From: Rhodoblastus sp963703385
GTDB lineage: Bacteria > Pseudomonadota > Alphaproteobacteria > Rhizobiales > Beijerinckiaceae
DNA length: 64,000 bases
Direction: 5' to 3'
NCBI GenBank assembly: GCA_963703385.1
Contig: OY969816.1
Coordinates: 3,534,001 to 3,598,000 of the forward strand
Shown: positions 52,695-61,384 of the stretch, piece by piece
Numbering within the stretch: position 1 is the stretch's first letter
Layout: the number at the start of each line of letters is the position of its first letter
Notes under the pieces: generated by a model
The model's database searches: none
Told to the model about the DNA's origin: nothing
Seen by the model: the letters and a program-made list of their open reading frames with translations, nothing else
Program-made: the position numbers and the translations under genes

Positions 52695-53996
52695 TCACAG
52701 GATGAAGCGGCTCAGATCGACATTGCGCGACAATTCCCCGACGCGCGCCTCGACATAGGGGCCATCGACCGTCACGACCAGGCCGGAATGGTCGGCCGCC
52801 GAAAAGCTGACGTCGTCCAGCACCCGCTCCATCACCGTCTGCAAGCGCCGCGCGCCGATATTCTCGACGCTCGAATTGACCTGAACCGCGACCCGCGCCA
52901 GGGTTTCGATGGCGTCCGGCGTGAAATCCAGCGTGACGCCCTCGGTCGCCAGCAGAGCGCAATATTGCTTGGTCAGGCTGGCCTCGGGCTGGGTCAGGAT
53001 GCGCTTGAAGTCTTCTTCGTCGAGCGAGGACAATTCGACGCGAATGGGCAGACGGCCTTGCAGTTCGGGCAGAAGGTCGGACGGCTTGGCGACATGGAAG
53101 GCGCCCGAGGCGATGAACAGGATGTGATCCGTCTTCACCGCGCCATGCTTGGTCGCCACCGTCGTGCCCTCGATCAGGGGCAGCAGGTCGCGCTGCACCC
53201 CCTCGCGCGAAACGTCGCCGGCGCGGCCGTCGCGCGCGCAGATCTTGTCGATCTCGTCGAGGAAGACGATCCCGTTGTTTTCGACTTCGCGGATGGCCAG
53301 GCGCACGATCTCGTCCTGGTCGAGCAGCTTTTCGCTCTCCTCCGCCTCCAGCGGCTCGCGGGCGTCCCTGACCATCAGTTTCTGGCTCTTGGCGCGATTG
53401 GCCCTGCCGAAAATATCGCCCAGCGAAATCGCGCCGATCGAGGCGCCCGGCAGGTTGGGAAGCTCGAACATCGGCATGGACGAGGCGGAGGGCGAGGCGA
53501 TCTCCACCTCGATTTCCTTGTCTTCCAGTTCGCCCGCCCGCAACTTGCGGCGGAAGGCGTCCCGCGTCGCGGCGCTGGCGTTGGCGCCGACCAGGGCGGT
53601 GACGATCCGCTCCTCCGCCGCAAGTTGCGCGCGCGCCGCGATATCCTTGCGCTTGGTTTCCTTGACCAAAACGATCCCGATCTCGACGAGGTCGCGCACG
53701 ATCTGCTCGACATCCCGGCCGACATAGCCGACTTCGGTGAATTTGGTCGCCTCGACCTTGAGGAAGGGCGCATTGGCCAGCCGCGCGAGGCGGCGGGCGA
53801 TTTCGGTCTTGCCGCAGCCGGTCGGCCCGATCAGCAGGATATTCTTGGGCAGAACCTCCTCGCGCATCACGCCTTCGAGGCGCAGGCGCCGCCAGCGATT
53901 GCGCAAGGCGATCGCCACCGCCCTTTTGGCGTCCTTCTGGCCGACGATATAGCGGTCCAGTTCGGAAACGATTTCGCGTGGAGAGAGCTCTGTCAT
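52695..53996 (-). CDS. hslU: ATP-dependent protease ATPase subunit HslU
   Basis: A 433-residue AAA+ unfoldase that feeds substrates to HslV. LSPREIVSELDRYIVGQKDAKRAVAIALRNRWRR is at the start. Walker A is GPTGCGKTE, Walker B is GIVFLDEIDKI, and FIASGAFHVAKPSDLLPELQGRLPIRVEL is the second region of homology. The end is SRFIL, which docks into HslV. The intermediate I-domain lies between about 110 and 240. Confidence 0.97.
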   Translation of the reverse strand: MTELSPREIVSELDRYIVGQKDAKRAVAIALRNRWRRLRLEGVMREEVLPKNILLIGPTGCGKTEIARRLARLANAPFLKVEATKFTEVGYVGRDVEQIVRDLVEIGIVLVKETKRKDIAARAQLAAEERIVTALVGANASAATRDAFRRKLRAGELEDKEIEVEIASPSASSMPMFELPNLPGASIGAISLGDIFGRANRAKSQKLMVRDAREPLEAEESEKLLDQDEIVRLAIREVENNGIVFLDEIDKICARDGRAGDVSREGVQRDLLPLIEGTTVATKHGAVKTDHILFIASGAFHVAKPSDLLPELQGRLPIRVELSSLDEEDFKRILTQPEASLTKQYCALLATEGVTLDFTPDAIETLARVAVQVNSSVENIGARRLQTVMERVLDDVSFSAADHSGLVVTVDGPYVEARVGELSRNVDLSRFIL

Positions 53997-54023
53997 GGGG
54001 CGGGCCCTGAAATATCGCTCCGT

Positions 54024-54593
54024 TCAGAGCGAATCGATGGTTTCGACGACGATATTGGTATTGGTGTAGACGCAGATGTCCGCCGCGATCTGGAGCGAGC
54101 GCCGGGCGATGGCCTCGGCGTCGAGCTCGGTGTCGATCAAGGCGCGCGCGGCGGCCAGCGCATAATTGCCGCCCGAGCCTATGCCCATGACGACGCCCTG
54201 CGCGGAAGGCTCGGGCTCGAGGACGTCGCCCGTGCCGGTGAGGACCAAAGCGGCGTTCCTGTCCGCCACCAGCATCATGGCCTCCAGCCGGCGAAGGTAG
54301 CGGTCGGTGCGCCAGTCCTTGGCGAGTTCGACGCAGGCGCGCAAAAGTTGCCCCGAATATTGCTCCAGCTTGGCCTCAAGCCTTTCCGACAAGGTGAAGG
54401 CGTCGGCGGTCGCGCCGGCGAAGCCGATGATCACCTGGCCCTTGCCGAGACGGCGCACCTTGCGGGCGTTGCCCTTGATGATGGTCTGGCCGAGGCTGAC
54501 CTGTCCGTCCCCGGCGATCACCGTCTGGCCGCCCTTGCGCACCAGCACGATGGTGGTGGCGTGCATCGAGGGCGCGCCCGATTGGTCCGTCAT
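54024..54593 (-). CDS. hslV: ATP-dependent protease catalytic subunit HslV
   Basis: A 189-residue proteasome-beta-like peptidase. A short propeptide (MTDQSGAPSMHA) precedes the catalytic N-terminal threonine (Thr13 of TTIVLVRKGG). The GDGQVSLGQTIIKGNARKVRRL and GFAGATADAFTL blocks follow. ATG at 54593 is chosen for the propeptide length. It overlaps nothing upstream. hslU follows after 27 nt. A heat-shock-type promoter lies upstream. Confidence 0.96.
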   Translation of the reverse strand: MTDQSGAPSMHATTIVLVRKGGQTVIAGDGQVSLGQTIIKGNARKVRRLGKGQVIIGFAGATADAFTLSERLEAKLEQYSGQLLRACVELAKDWRTDRYLRRLEAMMLVADRNAALVLTGTGDVLEPEPSAQGVVMGIGSGGNYALAAARALIDTELDAEAIARRSLQIAADICVYTNTNIVVETIDSL

Positions 54594-54642
54594 GATTTTA
54601 AAAACCCGCAAAAACCCGTCTCGACCGACGGTTGCACCGCAT

Positions 54643-54669
54643 CTATGGCCTGCCTGTGGCAATGACAAG
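54643..54669 (-). promoter_or_regulatory. Candidate RpoH (heat-shock) promoter of hslVU
   Basis: On the minus strand CTTG (54669-54666), a 17-nt spacer and CCATAG (54648-54643) resemble the alphaproteobacterial sigma-32 pattern. It lies 50 nt before the hslV ATG. The insertion element's end starts 15 bp farther out and leaves it intact. Confidence 0.4.
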
Positions 54670-54683
54670 CCTTTTGGGTATAG

Positions 54684-54700
54684 TGTCTCAGTTTGAAATC
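54684..54700 (+). repeat. Left terminal inverted repeat of the decayed element
   Basis: TGTCTCAGTTTGAAATC, the exact reverse complement of 55526-55542 and sharing its first 16 bases with 60917-60932. Confidence 0.85.
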
Positions 54701-55001
54701 TGAGGAGCTTAACGCGCGCTCGCGGTGTCGCGCACTCGTATTATATGCCGAGCGCAAAGCAAGGTTATACCAAGTGGATAAAATCAAGATACCCCATGCC
54801 GATGCGGCCTTCGTCGATCGCTCTGGCGCGCCGCGAGAGATTCTTATTGTCGCAACGAAGTTGCCGCAACATTCGTCGGCGGAGCCGGAAGCGAACGCGC
54901 GGTACGAGATGTTGAAGGCGGTTGCGGCAACGGTCGCGGAACTGAACCTCCAAGGTTACGATATTCGTTGGTCGGACAGTGCAAATGCCGATCGGACCTA
55001 A
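54693..55001 (+). CDS. Hypothetical protein inside the decayed element
   Basis: A 102-residue frame that would start at a TTG inside the left terminal repeat, or at an internal GTG near 54774. It occupies the place where the transposase N-terminal part would be expected. The composition is ordinary for a small soluble protein (an alpha-helical EANARYEMLKAVAATVAELNLQGYDIRW end). I do not recognise a family. It may be an extra cargo gene or non-coding debris. Confidence 0.3.
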   Translation: MKSEELNARSRCRALVLYAERKARLYQVDKIKIPHADAAFVDRSGAPREILIVATKLPQHSSAEPEANARYEMLKAVAATVAELNLQGYDIRWSDSANADRT

Positions 55002-55096
55002 AGGCGAGAATGGATTGGGCGTAGATTGCCGAAGCGATGGACGCTGACGCGCGAGCCCGAAGGCGCGGACCTTACAAAAAGGGCTTAATGGCGTGA
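55001..55096 (+). pseudogene. Transposase C-terminal remnant
   Basis: Read in one frame, this gives M-D-W-A-stop-I-A-E-A-M-D-A-D-A, then R-R-G-P-Y-K-K, ending TGA at 55094-55096. It aligns with the last about 28 residues of the intact transposase at 61385-62263 (MDWAEIVEAMDADA, RGPYKK). An in-frame TAG replaces a GAG codon. The rest of the transposase is gone. Confidence 0.75.
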
Positions 55097-55527
55097 GGAG
55101 CTATCAGGACTTTGTCGCTGTGGCGCTCCTTATTCTGGGAATAGGCGTCGTCTATCTATTTTTCTTCCGCGCTGAGCCCAAGCTCCCACCGGGGCCACCA
55201 GGTTGGGACGATCTAGTTCTTTGCTCTGAATTGACCTCGATCGACAGCAAAAAGACGCTCTCGTTGAATGAAGATTTTAGTGCGAGATTGAAAGATAGCT
55301 CGGGAACGGGCGACCCTGTATGGTCAGACGGCCGATGGGCATTGCTCAATGCCGGGCAGCGCGCCTACTCGATTGACATACCCGGAGCCGCCGGCAATTA
55401 CATCGTCGTTTCGCCGCCCGATAGCGAAGGCTGCGTGTTCGCCGCCGGGTCCTTAAACCATGTCGATTTGCGGAGGAGCTGGTTTTCGATGCCGATCGAA
55501 CCGCCGGAACCCGATCGCGACCCCTGA
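55093..55527 (+). CDS. Small membrane-anchored protein, cargo gene of the decayed element
   Basis: A 144-residue protein. One N-terminal membrane helix (about residues 6-26, FVAVALLILGIGVVYLFFF) is followed by a soluble, probably periplasmic domain with three cysteines. No family is recognised. It starts at a GTG overlapping the transposase remnant's stop (GTGA), so it was translationally coupled to the transposase. Its TGA stop abuts the right terminal repeat. It is thus exactly confined to the element. Confidence 0.55.
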   Translation: MRSYQDFVAVALLILGIGVVYLFFFRAEPKLPPGPPGWDDLVLCSELTSIDSKKTLSLNEDFSARLKDSSGTGDPVWSDGRWALLNAGQRAYSIDIPGAAGNYIVVSPPDSEGCVFAAGSLNHVDLRRSWFSMPIEPPEPDRDP

Positions 55528-55542
55528 TTTCAAACTGAGACA
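55526..55542 (-). repeat. Right terminal inverted repeat of the decayed element
   Basis: Reverse complement of 54684-54700, 17 of 17 bases. The cargo gene stop TGA (55525-55527) runs into it. Confidence 0.85.
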
Positions 55543-55672
55543 TTGCCCTTTTGCGGTTAGAGTGGCGCGGGGAAGCGGCATTTGCTATGAGCCGTAGCGT
55601 TCGGCCACGCGACCGGCCGATTGTGGAAAAATTTTCGGCGCACGGGCCGGCCAGGCCACAATGGGACTGCAA

Positions 55673-56263
55673 ATGACGCGACAGGCAGAGATCAAACGCA
55701 AGACCAAAGAGACGGATATTTCGGTCAAGCTGACGATTGACGGCAGCGGCGCGAGCAGGATTTCGACCGGAATCGGCTTTTTCGATCACATGCTCGACCA
55801 GTTGGCGCGCCATTCGCTGATGGACATCGAGATTGTCGCCAAGGGCGACCTGCACATCGATCAGCACCACACGGTGGAGGATGTCGGGATCGCTTTGGGC
55901 CAGGCCCTGAAACGCGCGGCGGGCGATTTTCGCGGCATCGTGCGCTACGCCGACGCCTATGCGCCGATGGACGAAACCTTGACCCGCGTCGCGATCGACG
56001 TGTCCGGCCGGCCGTTTCTGGTGTTTCGCACCGAAATCCCGCAGGCGAAAATCGGCGAGTTCGACACCGAGTTGGTGCGCGAGTTCTTCCAGGCTTTCGC
56101 CCAACACGCGGCGCTCACTTTGCATATCGAGACGCTTTATGGCGGCAACAGCCACCATATTGTCGAGTCCTGCTTCAAGGCGGTCGCGCGCGCGCTCGGC
56201 GCGGCGCTGGCGATCGACCCGCGGCAGAAGGAGCGCATTCCCTCCACCAAGGGAATGCTGTGA
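55673..56263 (+). CDS. hisB: Imidazoleglycerol-phosphate dehydratase
   Basis: A 196-residue manganese enzyme for the sixth step of histidine synthesis. KRKTKETDISVKLTIDGSG, GIGFFDHMLDQLARHS, the metal motif DQHHTVEDVGI and the second GGNSHHIVESCFKAVARAL are all present. ATG at 55673 is preferred by family start, and ATG at 55661 is the alternative. It opens the his operon, and hslV lies divergently upstream with the IS remnant in between. Confidence 0.95.
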   Translation: MTRQAEIKRKTKETDISVKLTIDGSGASRISTGIGFFDHMLDQLARHSLMDIEIVAKGDLHIDQHHTVEDVGIALGQALKRAAGDFRGIVRYADAYAPMDETLTRVAIDVSGRPFLVFRTEIPQAKIGEFDTELVREFFQAFAQHAALTLHIETLYGGNSHHIVESCFKAVARALGAALAIDPRQKERIPSTKGML

Positions 56264-56280
56264 GGCCGCGAGGAATGGCC

Positions 56281-56760
56281 ATGAATCTCTATGCGGTACT
56301 CCTCCCGGCCGATGGCGCCGCCGGCGACGCCCTGGAGCGCGCGATCTTTGTGAAGCAGGGTTTTTCGCCCGAGGCCTTTTGGCTGACTCCGCTCTGGGCG
56401 GCGCGCAGGAAATTGTGGGGCGCGCTCGGATCTTGGCTGGTCTGGGTCGCCGTCCTGGCCGGGCTCGCTTTGGCTTTCCGGCTTAACAGCGCGGTCGTCG
56501 CGCTTCTTTATCTGATTGGCGTCTTCGCCTTCGGACTGGAAGGCGACCGGCTGGAGCAGGCCCATCTCATGAAATCCGGATTCGCGTTGCAAGCCCTTGC
56601 CTTGGGCGCTTCCGGCGGCGAGGCGGAACAAGTTTTTTTTGAAGGACCCGCAAAAAACCTCCCTTCGCCGCCGCCCGATTCGGGCGAAGAGCCGGCGGCG
56701 GCGCCGGCGGCGCCGGGCGGGGTGGTCGACCTGCTGGGCCTTTTCCATCAGGGGAATTGA
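56281..56760 (+). CDS. DUF2628 membrane protein in the his operon
   Basis: A roughly 159-residue protein. MNLYAVLLPA and VKQGFSPEAFWLTPLWAARRKLWGAL are the DUF2628 start. Two membrane helices (about 45-65 and 68-86) follow, then a proline/alanine-rich tail. The function is unknown. It lies between hisB and hisH, as in many rhizobia. A GTG at 56260 overlapping the hisB stop is an alternative start. ATG 56281 has AGGA at 8 nt and starts at the conserved MNLYA. Confidence 0.75.
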   Translation: MNLYAVLLPADGAAGDALERAIFVKQGFSPEAFWLTPLWAARRKLWGALGSWLVWVAVLAGLALAFRLNSAVVALLYLIGVFAFGLEGDRLEQAHLMKSGFALQALALGASGGEAEQVFFEGPAKNLPSPPPDSGEEPAAAPAAPGGVVDLLGLFHQGN

Positions 56761-56764
56761 CGAA

Positions 56765-57415
56765 GTGAAGGTCGCGATCATCGACTACGGCTCCGGCAAC
56801 CTGCACTCGGCGGCCAAGGCCTTCGAGCGCGCCGCCCGCGACAGCGGCCTCGCCGCCGCGATCCAGGTCACCTCCGATCCCGAGACCGTCGCGCAAGCCG
56901 ATCGCATCGTCCTGCCGGGCGTCGGCGCCTTTCCCGATTGCCGCGCCGGCCTGCTCGCCATCGACGGCATGGTCGCGGCGATCGAGGACGGCGTTCGGGG
57001 GAAAGGAAAACCTTTCCTCGGCATTTGCGTCGGCATGCAATTATTGGCCGAGCGCGGCTTGGAGCATCGCGAAACGCCCGGCCTCGGCTGGATCAGGGGA
57101 ACGGTCACGGCCATCGCGCCAAAGGATCCAAAACTGAAAATTCCCCATATGGGCTGGAACAATCTCGCGCTTCGCCGCGCCCATCCGGTGTTCGACGGCG
57201 TGGCGACCGGGGAAGACGGCCAGAACGCCTATTTCGTCCATTCCTTCCATCTGGCGGCTTCAAACGATCATGACGTGATCGCCGTGACCGATTACGGCGG
57301 GGCGCTGACGGCGGCGGTGGGGCGCGACACCATCGTCGGCGTGCAGTTCCATCCCGAAAAAAGCCAGAACTTCGGCCTGCGGCTGATTTCCAATTTCCTG
57401 AGGTGGCGTCCGTGA
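56765..57415 (+). CDS. hisH: Imidazole glycerol phosphate synthase, glutamine amidotransferase subunit
   Basis: A 216-residue class I glutaminase that supplies ammonia to HisF. It starts at GTG 56765 (KVAIIDYGSGNLHSAAKAFER). The nucleophile Cys88 is in GICVGMQLL, and the His/Glu pair is in VQFHPEKSQNFG. The stop overlaps the hisA start (GTGA). Confidence 0.95.
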   Translation: MKVAIIDYGSGNLHSAAKAFERAARDSGLAAAIQVTSDPETVAQADRIVLPGVGAFPDCRAGLLAIDGMVAAIEDGVRGKGKPFLGICVGMQLLAERGLEHRETPGLGWIRGTVTAIAPKDPKLKIPHMGWNNLALRRAHPVFDGVATGEDGQNAYFVHSFHLAASNDHDVIAVTDYGGALTAAVGRDTIVGVQFHPEKSQNFGLRLISNFLRWRP

Positions 57416-58152
57416 TCCTGTTTCCGGCAATCGATCTCAAGGGTGGGCAATGCGTCCGGCTGGTCCATGGCGACATGGCGCTCGCCACCGTCTTCAATGA
57501 CGATCCCACCGCCCAGGCCCTGACTTTCGAGCGCCAGGGCTTCGAATATCTCCATGTGGTCGATCTCGACGGGGCTTTCGCCGGCAAGCCGATGAACGCG
57601 CAAGCCGTCGAAAAGGTTCTGGCGGCTCTGACCCGAATGCCGGTCCAGCTCGGCGGCGGCATCCGCGACATGCGCACCATCGACGGCTGGCTGGAAAAGG
57701 GCATGGCGCGGGTCATCATCGGCACCGCCGCCGTGCGTGATCCCGCTTTGGTGCGGGAGGCCGCCCGGCGTCATCCCGGCAAGATCGCCATCGGCGTCGA
57801 CGCCCGCGACGGCCTTGTCGCGGTCGAGGGCTGGGCCAAATCGTCCCAGCTGACTGCGGTCGAGCTGGGCAGGAGGTTCGAGGACGCCGGCGTCGCCGCC
57901 ATCATCTACACCGACATTTCCCGCGACGGCGTGCTGAAGGGCCTGAATATCGAGGCGACGCTCGCTCTGGCGAACGTTCTGGCCATTCCGGTGATCGCGT
58001 CCGGAGGCCTGGCGTCGATCGCCGATATCGAGCGGCTGCTGGAGCCCGACTGCGCGCGATTGGCCGGCGCCATCACCGGCCGGGCGCTTTACGACGGCCG
58101 GCTCGACCCCGAGCAGGCCCTAAAACTCATCAAGTCGCAACGCGGCGCCTGA
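57412..58152 (+). CDS. hisA: ProFAR isomerase HisA
   Basis: A 246-residue TIM-barrel enzyme of histidine synthesis. ILFPAIDLKGGQCVRLVHGD carries the first catalytic Asp. LHVVDLDGAFAG, VQLGGGIRDMRTID and YTDISRDGVLKGLN (second Asp) follow. VIASGGLASIADIE is the phosphate-binding loop. GTG at 57412 overlaps the hisH stop. A GTG at 57403 is possible. Confidence 0.95.
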   Translation: MILFPAIDLKGGQCVRLVHGDMALATVFNDDPTAQALTFERQGFEYLHVVDLDGAFAGKPMNAQAVEKVLAALTRMPVQLGGGIRDMRTIDGWLEKGMARVIIGTAAVRDPALVREAARRHPGKIAIGVDARDGLVAVEGWAKSSQLTAVELGRRFEDAGVAAIIYTDISRDGVLKGLNIEATLALANVLAIPVIASGGLASIADIERLLEPDCARLAGAITGRALYDGRLDPEQALKLIKSQRGA

Positions 58153-58164
58153 GGGGAGGGTTCT

Positions 58165-58952
<788 letters not shown>

Positions 58953-58956
<4 letters not shown>

Positions 58957-59276
58957 CAGAATCCTTCACACTCCACGATCTCGCGGCGCTGATTGCGCAA
59001 CGCGCGCAATCGACGGCCGATCAGTCCTATACCAAGAGCCTTCTGGCTTCGGGGACCGGCAGGATCGCGAAAAAATTCGGCGAAGAGGCCGTCGAGGCCG
59101 TCATAGCGGCGGTCGAGAAAGACCGGAACGCCTTGAAGCTGGAGGCCGCGGACGTTCTCTATCACCTATTGGTCTTGCTTCAAGACGGCGGCGTTTCGTT
59201 GCAAGATGTGATCGATGAACTGGCTTGGCGCACCCGCCAATCGGGGCATCAGGAAAAGGCGTCCCGAACGAGTTAG
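58953..59276 (+). CDS. hisE: Phosphoribosyl-ATP diphosphatase
   Basis: A 107-residue enzyme of the second histidine step. SYTKSLLASGTGRIAKKFGEEAVEAVIAA with the metal-binding E-x2-E pattern and KLEAADVLYHLLVLLQDGGVSLQDVIDEL are complete. hisI is not fused and not in the window. ATG overlaps the hisF stop. Confidence 0.95.
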
Positions 59277-59302
59277 GGCGCCCTTTAGCCCTGGAGGCGG
59301 AT

Positions 59303-60319
59303 TTGGCGGCGATCTTGGAGGCGTTGTTGACTGAAAGCGGCGGCCAGATCGGCGACAAGTCTGGTTCCAGCGAAGCCACCGGCCCCAATCTTTCTCCCTA
59401 TCGTCATTTTTCCAGGGATGAATGGGCCAAGCTGCGCGCCGACACGCCTCTGACGCTGACCGTCGATGACCTCAAGCGGCTGCAGTCGCTCAACGATCCG
59501 ATCTCGCTCGAAGAAGTCATCGCGATCTATTTGCCGCTGTCGCGCCTGCTGGCTCTTTACGTCGCGGCGACGCAAGGCCTGTTCAAGGCAACGCAGCGTT
59601 TTCTCGGGGCCGATGACGGCAAGGTCCCCTATATCATTGGCGTCGCGGGTTCGGTCGCGGTGGGCAAGTCGACCACGGCGCGCGTGCTCCAGGCCCTGCT
59701 GTCGCGCTGGCCGAACACGCCGAAAGTCGATCTGATCACGACCGACGGCTTCCTTCTGCCCAATGAGCAACTGGAAAGCCAGGATCTGATGGACCGCAAG
59801 GGCTTTCCCGAAAGCTACGACACCAACAAGCTCCTGCGATTCCTCTCCGACGTCAAAGCCGGCCGGAGCCATGTCGAGGGGCCGGTCTATTCGCACCTGA
59901 CCTATGACGTCGTGTCGGGCCAGAAGGTCAGCGTCGACCGGCCGGACCTGTTGATCGTGGAAGGGGTGAATGTGCTGCTGCCCAACCGCTTGCCGCGCGA
60001 CGGCAAGGAGACGCCTTTCGTCTCGGATTTCTTCGATTTCTCGGTCTATCTCGACGCCGACGAAGACCAGCTGGAAACGTGGTATGTCTCCCGTTTCATG
60101 CGGCTGCGCTCGACCGCCTTCCGCGACCCCCGGTCCTATTTCAGGAAATATGCCGATCTTTCGGACGAGGAGGCCGAGGCGACGGCGCGGAGCATCTGGA
60201 AGCGCATCAACCTGCGCAACCTGCATGAAAACATTCTGCCGACGCGCGCCCGCGCCAGCCTGATCTTGACCAAAGACGCCAGCCACCGCATTGAAACGGT
60301 GGCGTTGCGCAAATTATAG
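59303..60319 (+). CDS. coaA: Type I pantothenate kinase
   Basis: A 338-residue kinase, the first step of coenzyme A synthesis. The P-loop GVAGSVAVGKST is at 113-124, followed by TTDGFLLPN, RKGFPESYD and VSRFMRLRSTAFRDPRSYF. A TTG at 59303 with GGAGG 5 nt upstream is the best start. A TTG at 59225 (inside hisE) would add 26 residues. In Hyphomicrobiales coaA ends the his cluster, as here. Confidence 0.93.
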   Translation: MAAILEALLTESGGQIGDKSGSSEATGPNLSPYRHFSRDEWAKLRADTPLTLTVDDLKRLQSLNDPISLEEVIAIYLPLSRLLALYVAATQGLFKATQRFLGADDGKVPYIIGVAGSVAVGKSTTARVLQALLSRWPNTPKVDLITTDGFLLPNEQLESQDLMDRKGFPESYDTNKLLRFLSDVKAGRSHVEGPVYSHLTYDVVSGQKVSVDRPDLLIVEGVNVLLPNRLPRDGKETPFVSDFFDFSVYLDADEDQLETWYVSRFMRLRSTAFRDPRSYFRKYADLSDEEAEATARSIWKRINLRNLHENILPTRARASLILTKDASHRIETVALRKL

Positions 60320-60321
60320 GC

Positions 60322-60468
60322 CTAGACCATTTTCAAGTTTCATGGAAACATGAAAATGGTCTAGATTCTTGTTTTAACGCGTATTCGCTGACGCGGCCCT
60401 TCGGGTCTTAACGCGAACCGGGTTCCACTTCGCTTGAACCGAAGGTCCGCGTTAGCGAATACGCTCTA
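60322..60468. repeat. Two-hairpin intergenic repeat between coaA and DUF2794 gene
   Basis: Hairpin A is a near-perfect 43-nt palindrome (60322-60364; stem CTAGACCATTTTCA, then GTTTC/GAAAC). After a linker with TTGTTTTAACGC comes hairpin B: 60379-60404 pairs with 60439-60464 in 24 of 26 positions (outer GCGTATTCGCT). It ends CTCTAG, whose CTA is the reverse complement of the DUF2794 TAG stop. The same plan is seen at 51465-51567. Confidence 0.8.
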
Positions 60469-60837
60469 GCCAACGGTCTGGAATGAAGTCTTCTTTTCCA
60501 GAACGGCGAGAACGCGCCGCAAGTCCGCGCCGCGTTTGAGAATCAGCCCGGTCTGGGCGACCACCATATAGGCGCCCTGTTTGCGCGCCGATTTCGGCTC
60601 CTTGACGATCCGGTAAAAGGCGGCCTCGCCGCTGCGCCGGAAGATCGAGAAAATCGCGCGCTGGGTCGAGAAATCGAGCGCATAGTCCCGCCAGATCCCC
60701 TGGGCGACCATCCGTCCGTAAACATCGAAGATCGCCTGCAACTCTCGCCGGTCGAAGCCGATGACCTCGTGAAGAAGCCCGCCGGGGGGCGGCGGACGAA
60801 AGGGATGGAGGGTGGCCTCGGACGGATTTTCGCTCAA
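60466..60837 (-). CDS. DUF2794 family protein
   Basis: A 123-residue protein of unknown function, conserved in alphaproteobacteria beside coaA/his genes. FDRRELQAIFDVYGRMVAQGIWRDYALDF, AIFSIFRRSGEAAFYRIVKEPKSARKQGAY and LILKRGADLRRVLAVLEKK follow the family pattern. ATG at 60837. The TAG stop is supplied by the adjacent repeat. The insertion element end (60917) lies 80 bp upstream of its start and may have changed its promoter. Confidence 0.85.
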   Translation of the reverse strand: MSENPSEATLHPFRPPPPGGLLHEVIGFDRRELQAIFDVYGRMVAQGIWRDYALDFSTQRAIFSIFRRSGEAAFYRIVKEPKSARKQGAYMVVAQTGLILKRGADLRRVLAVLEKKTSFQTVG

Positions 60838-60916
60838 GCACAGGCCCTTGCGCGGAAGAATCGCTTGATGATGATCGGTTTTTCACCCGAGGGCAAGGGT
60901 GCGGAATGGGAGGTAG

Positions 60917-60932
60917 TGTCTCAGTTTGAAAT
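60917..60932 (+). repeat. Left terminal repeat of the cargo-bearing IS element
   Basis: TGTCTCAGTTTGAAAT, identical over 16 bases to both ends of the element at 54684-55542. The nuclease gene's TAA stop (60932-60934) touches it. Confidence 0.8.
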
Positions 60933-61375
60933 TAGTGCGGAAGCTTGTTCCAAAGGTCTTCGTGGGCGGCTGGGGCTGAGAAGCCAAATCCTGGGATTAA
61001 GCCCCTGTCGTTCGGATGGGCCTTTCGGTAAGCCGCTTCGAGATCGTTGGCCTCGGGCTGAGTCAAAATGAAGAAGCGATCCGCGATCCGTTTTTTTGAG
61101 TTTTCGACCAAAGGGGACAAGAGCACTAAGATGTAGAAAAGATCATCCCGAGTCTCCTTGGGGGAAATCAACCAAGCGTTTTTCGCGGACAGCCCTTTCA
61201 CGTCTACCCAAAACAGTTTCGAACTAGGCGACCCGACCATAAGGTCGGCAACAGGGGTGTTGTTGCCCTGTGTGAATGAGACCGTGTAGCCGCGCCTGAT
61301 CAATTCGGCCGCCGCCAAGAATTGCGTTGCCCATTGCGTCTGGCGCCCTTTGGCTGCGCCTTTCAGTTTAGCCAT
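60932..61375 (-). CDS. PD-(D/E)XK nuclease-like cargo protein
   Basis: A 147-residue protein. The pattern of a restriction-like nuclease core is visible: a Glu in helix 1 (AAAELIRRGY, Glu24), an Asp in VADLMV (Asp44), and DVK (Asp58-Val-Lys60) in FWVDVKGL. This is the E-D-x(n)-(D/E)xK order of Holliday-resolvase or DUF4365-like nucleases. Assignment is by motif only. It starts 9 nt after the transposase stop with GAGG before the ATG. Its stop lies at the terminal repeat, so it travels with the transposase. Confidence 0.55.
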   Translation of the reverse strand: MAKLKGAAKGRQTQWATQFLAAAELIRRGYTVSFTQGNNTPVADLMVGSPSSKLFWVDVKGLSAKNAWLISPKETRDDLFYILVLLSPLVENSKKRIADRFFILTQPEANDLEAAYRKAHPNDRGLIPGFGFSAPAAHEDLWNKLPH

Positions 61376-61384
61376 TTCTTGCCT

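Larger units (their letters stand above)
54684..55542 (+). mobile_element. Decayed IS1-like element carrying a small cargo gene
   Basis: An 859-bp lower-GC insert bounded by perfect 17-bp inverted repeats (TGTCTCAGTTTGAAATC). It lies in the divergent promoter region between hslV and hisB, genes that are neighbours in related genomes. It contains a short frame (54693-55001), a remnant of a transposase C-terminus (55001-55096) and a membrane-protein gene (55093-55527). The remnant matches the intact transposase at 61385-62263. The same end sequence occurs at 60917. No 8-9 bp target duplication is visible. Confidence 0.75.

Noticed and set aside
54671..55556. Target-site duplication around the decayed IS element.
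   Set aside because: The 8-9 bases next to the two ends (GGGTATA- and TTGCCCTT) differ. Only a loose CCTTTTG similarity exists farther out.
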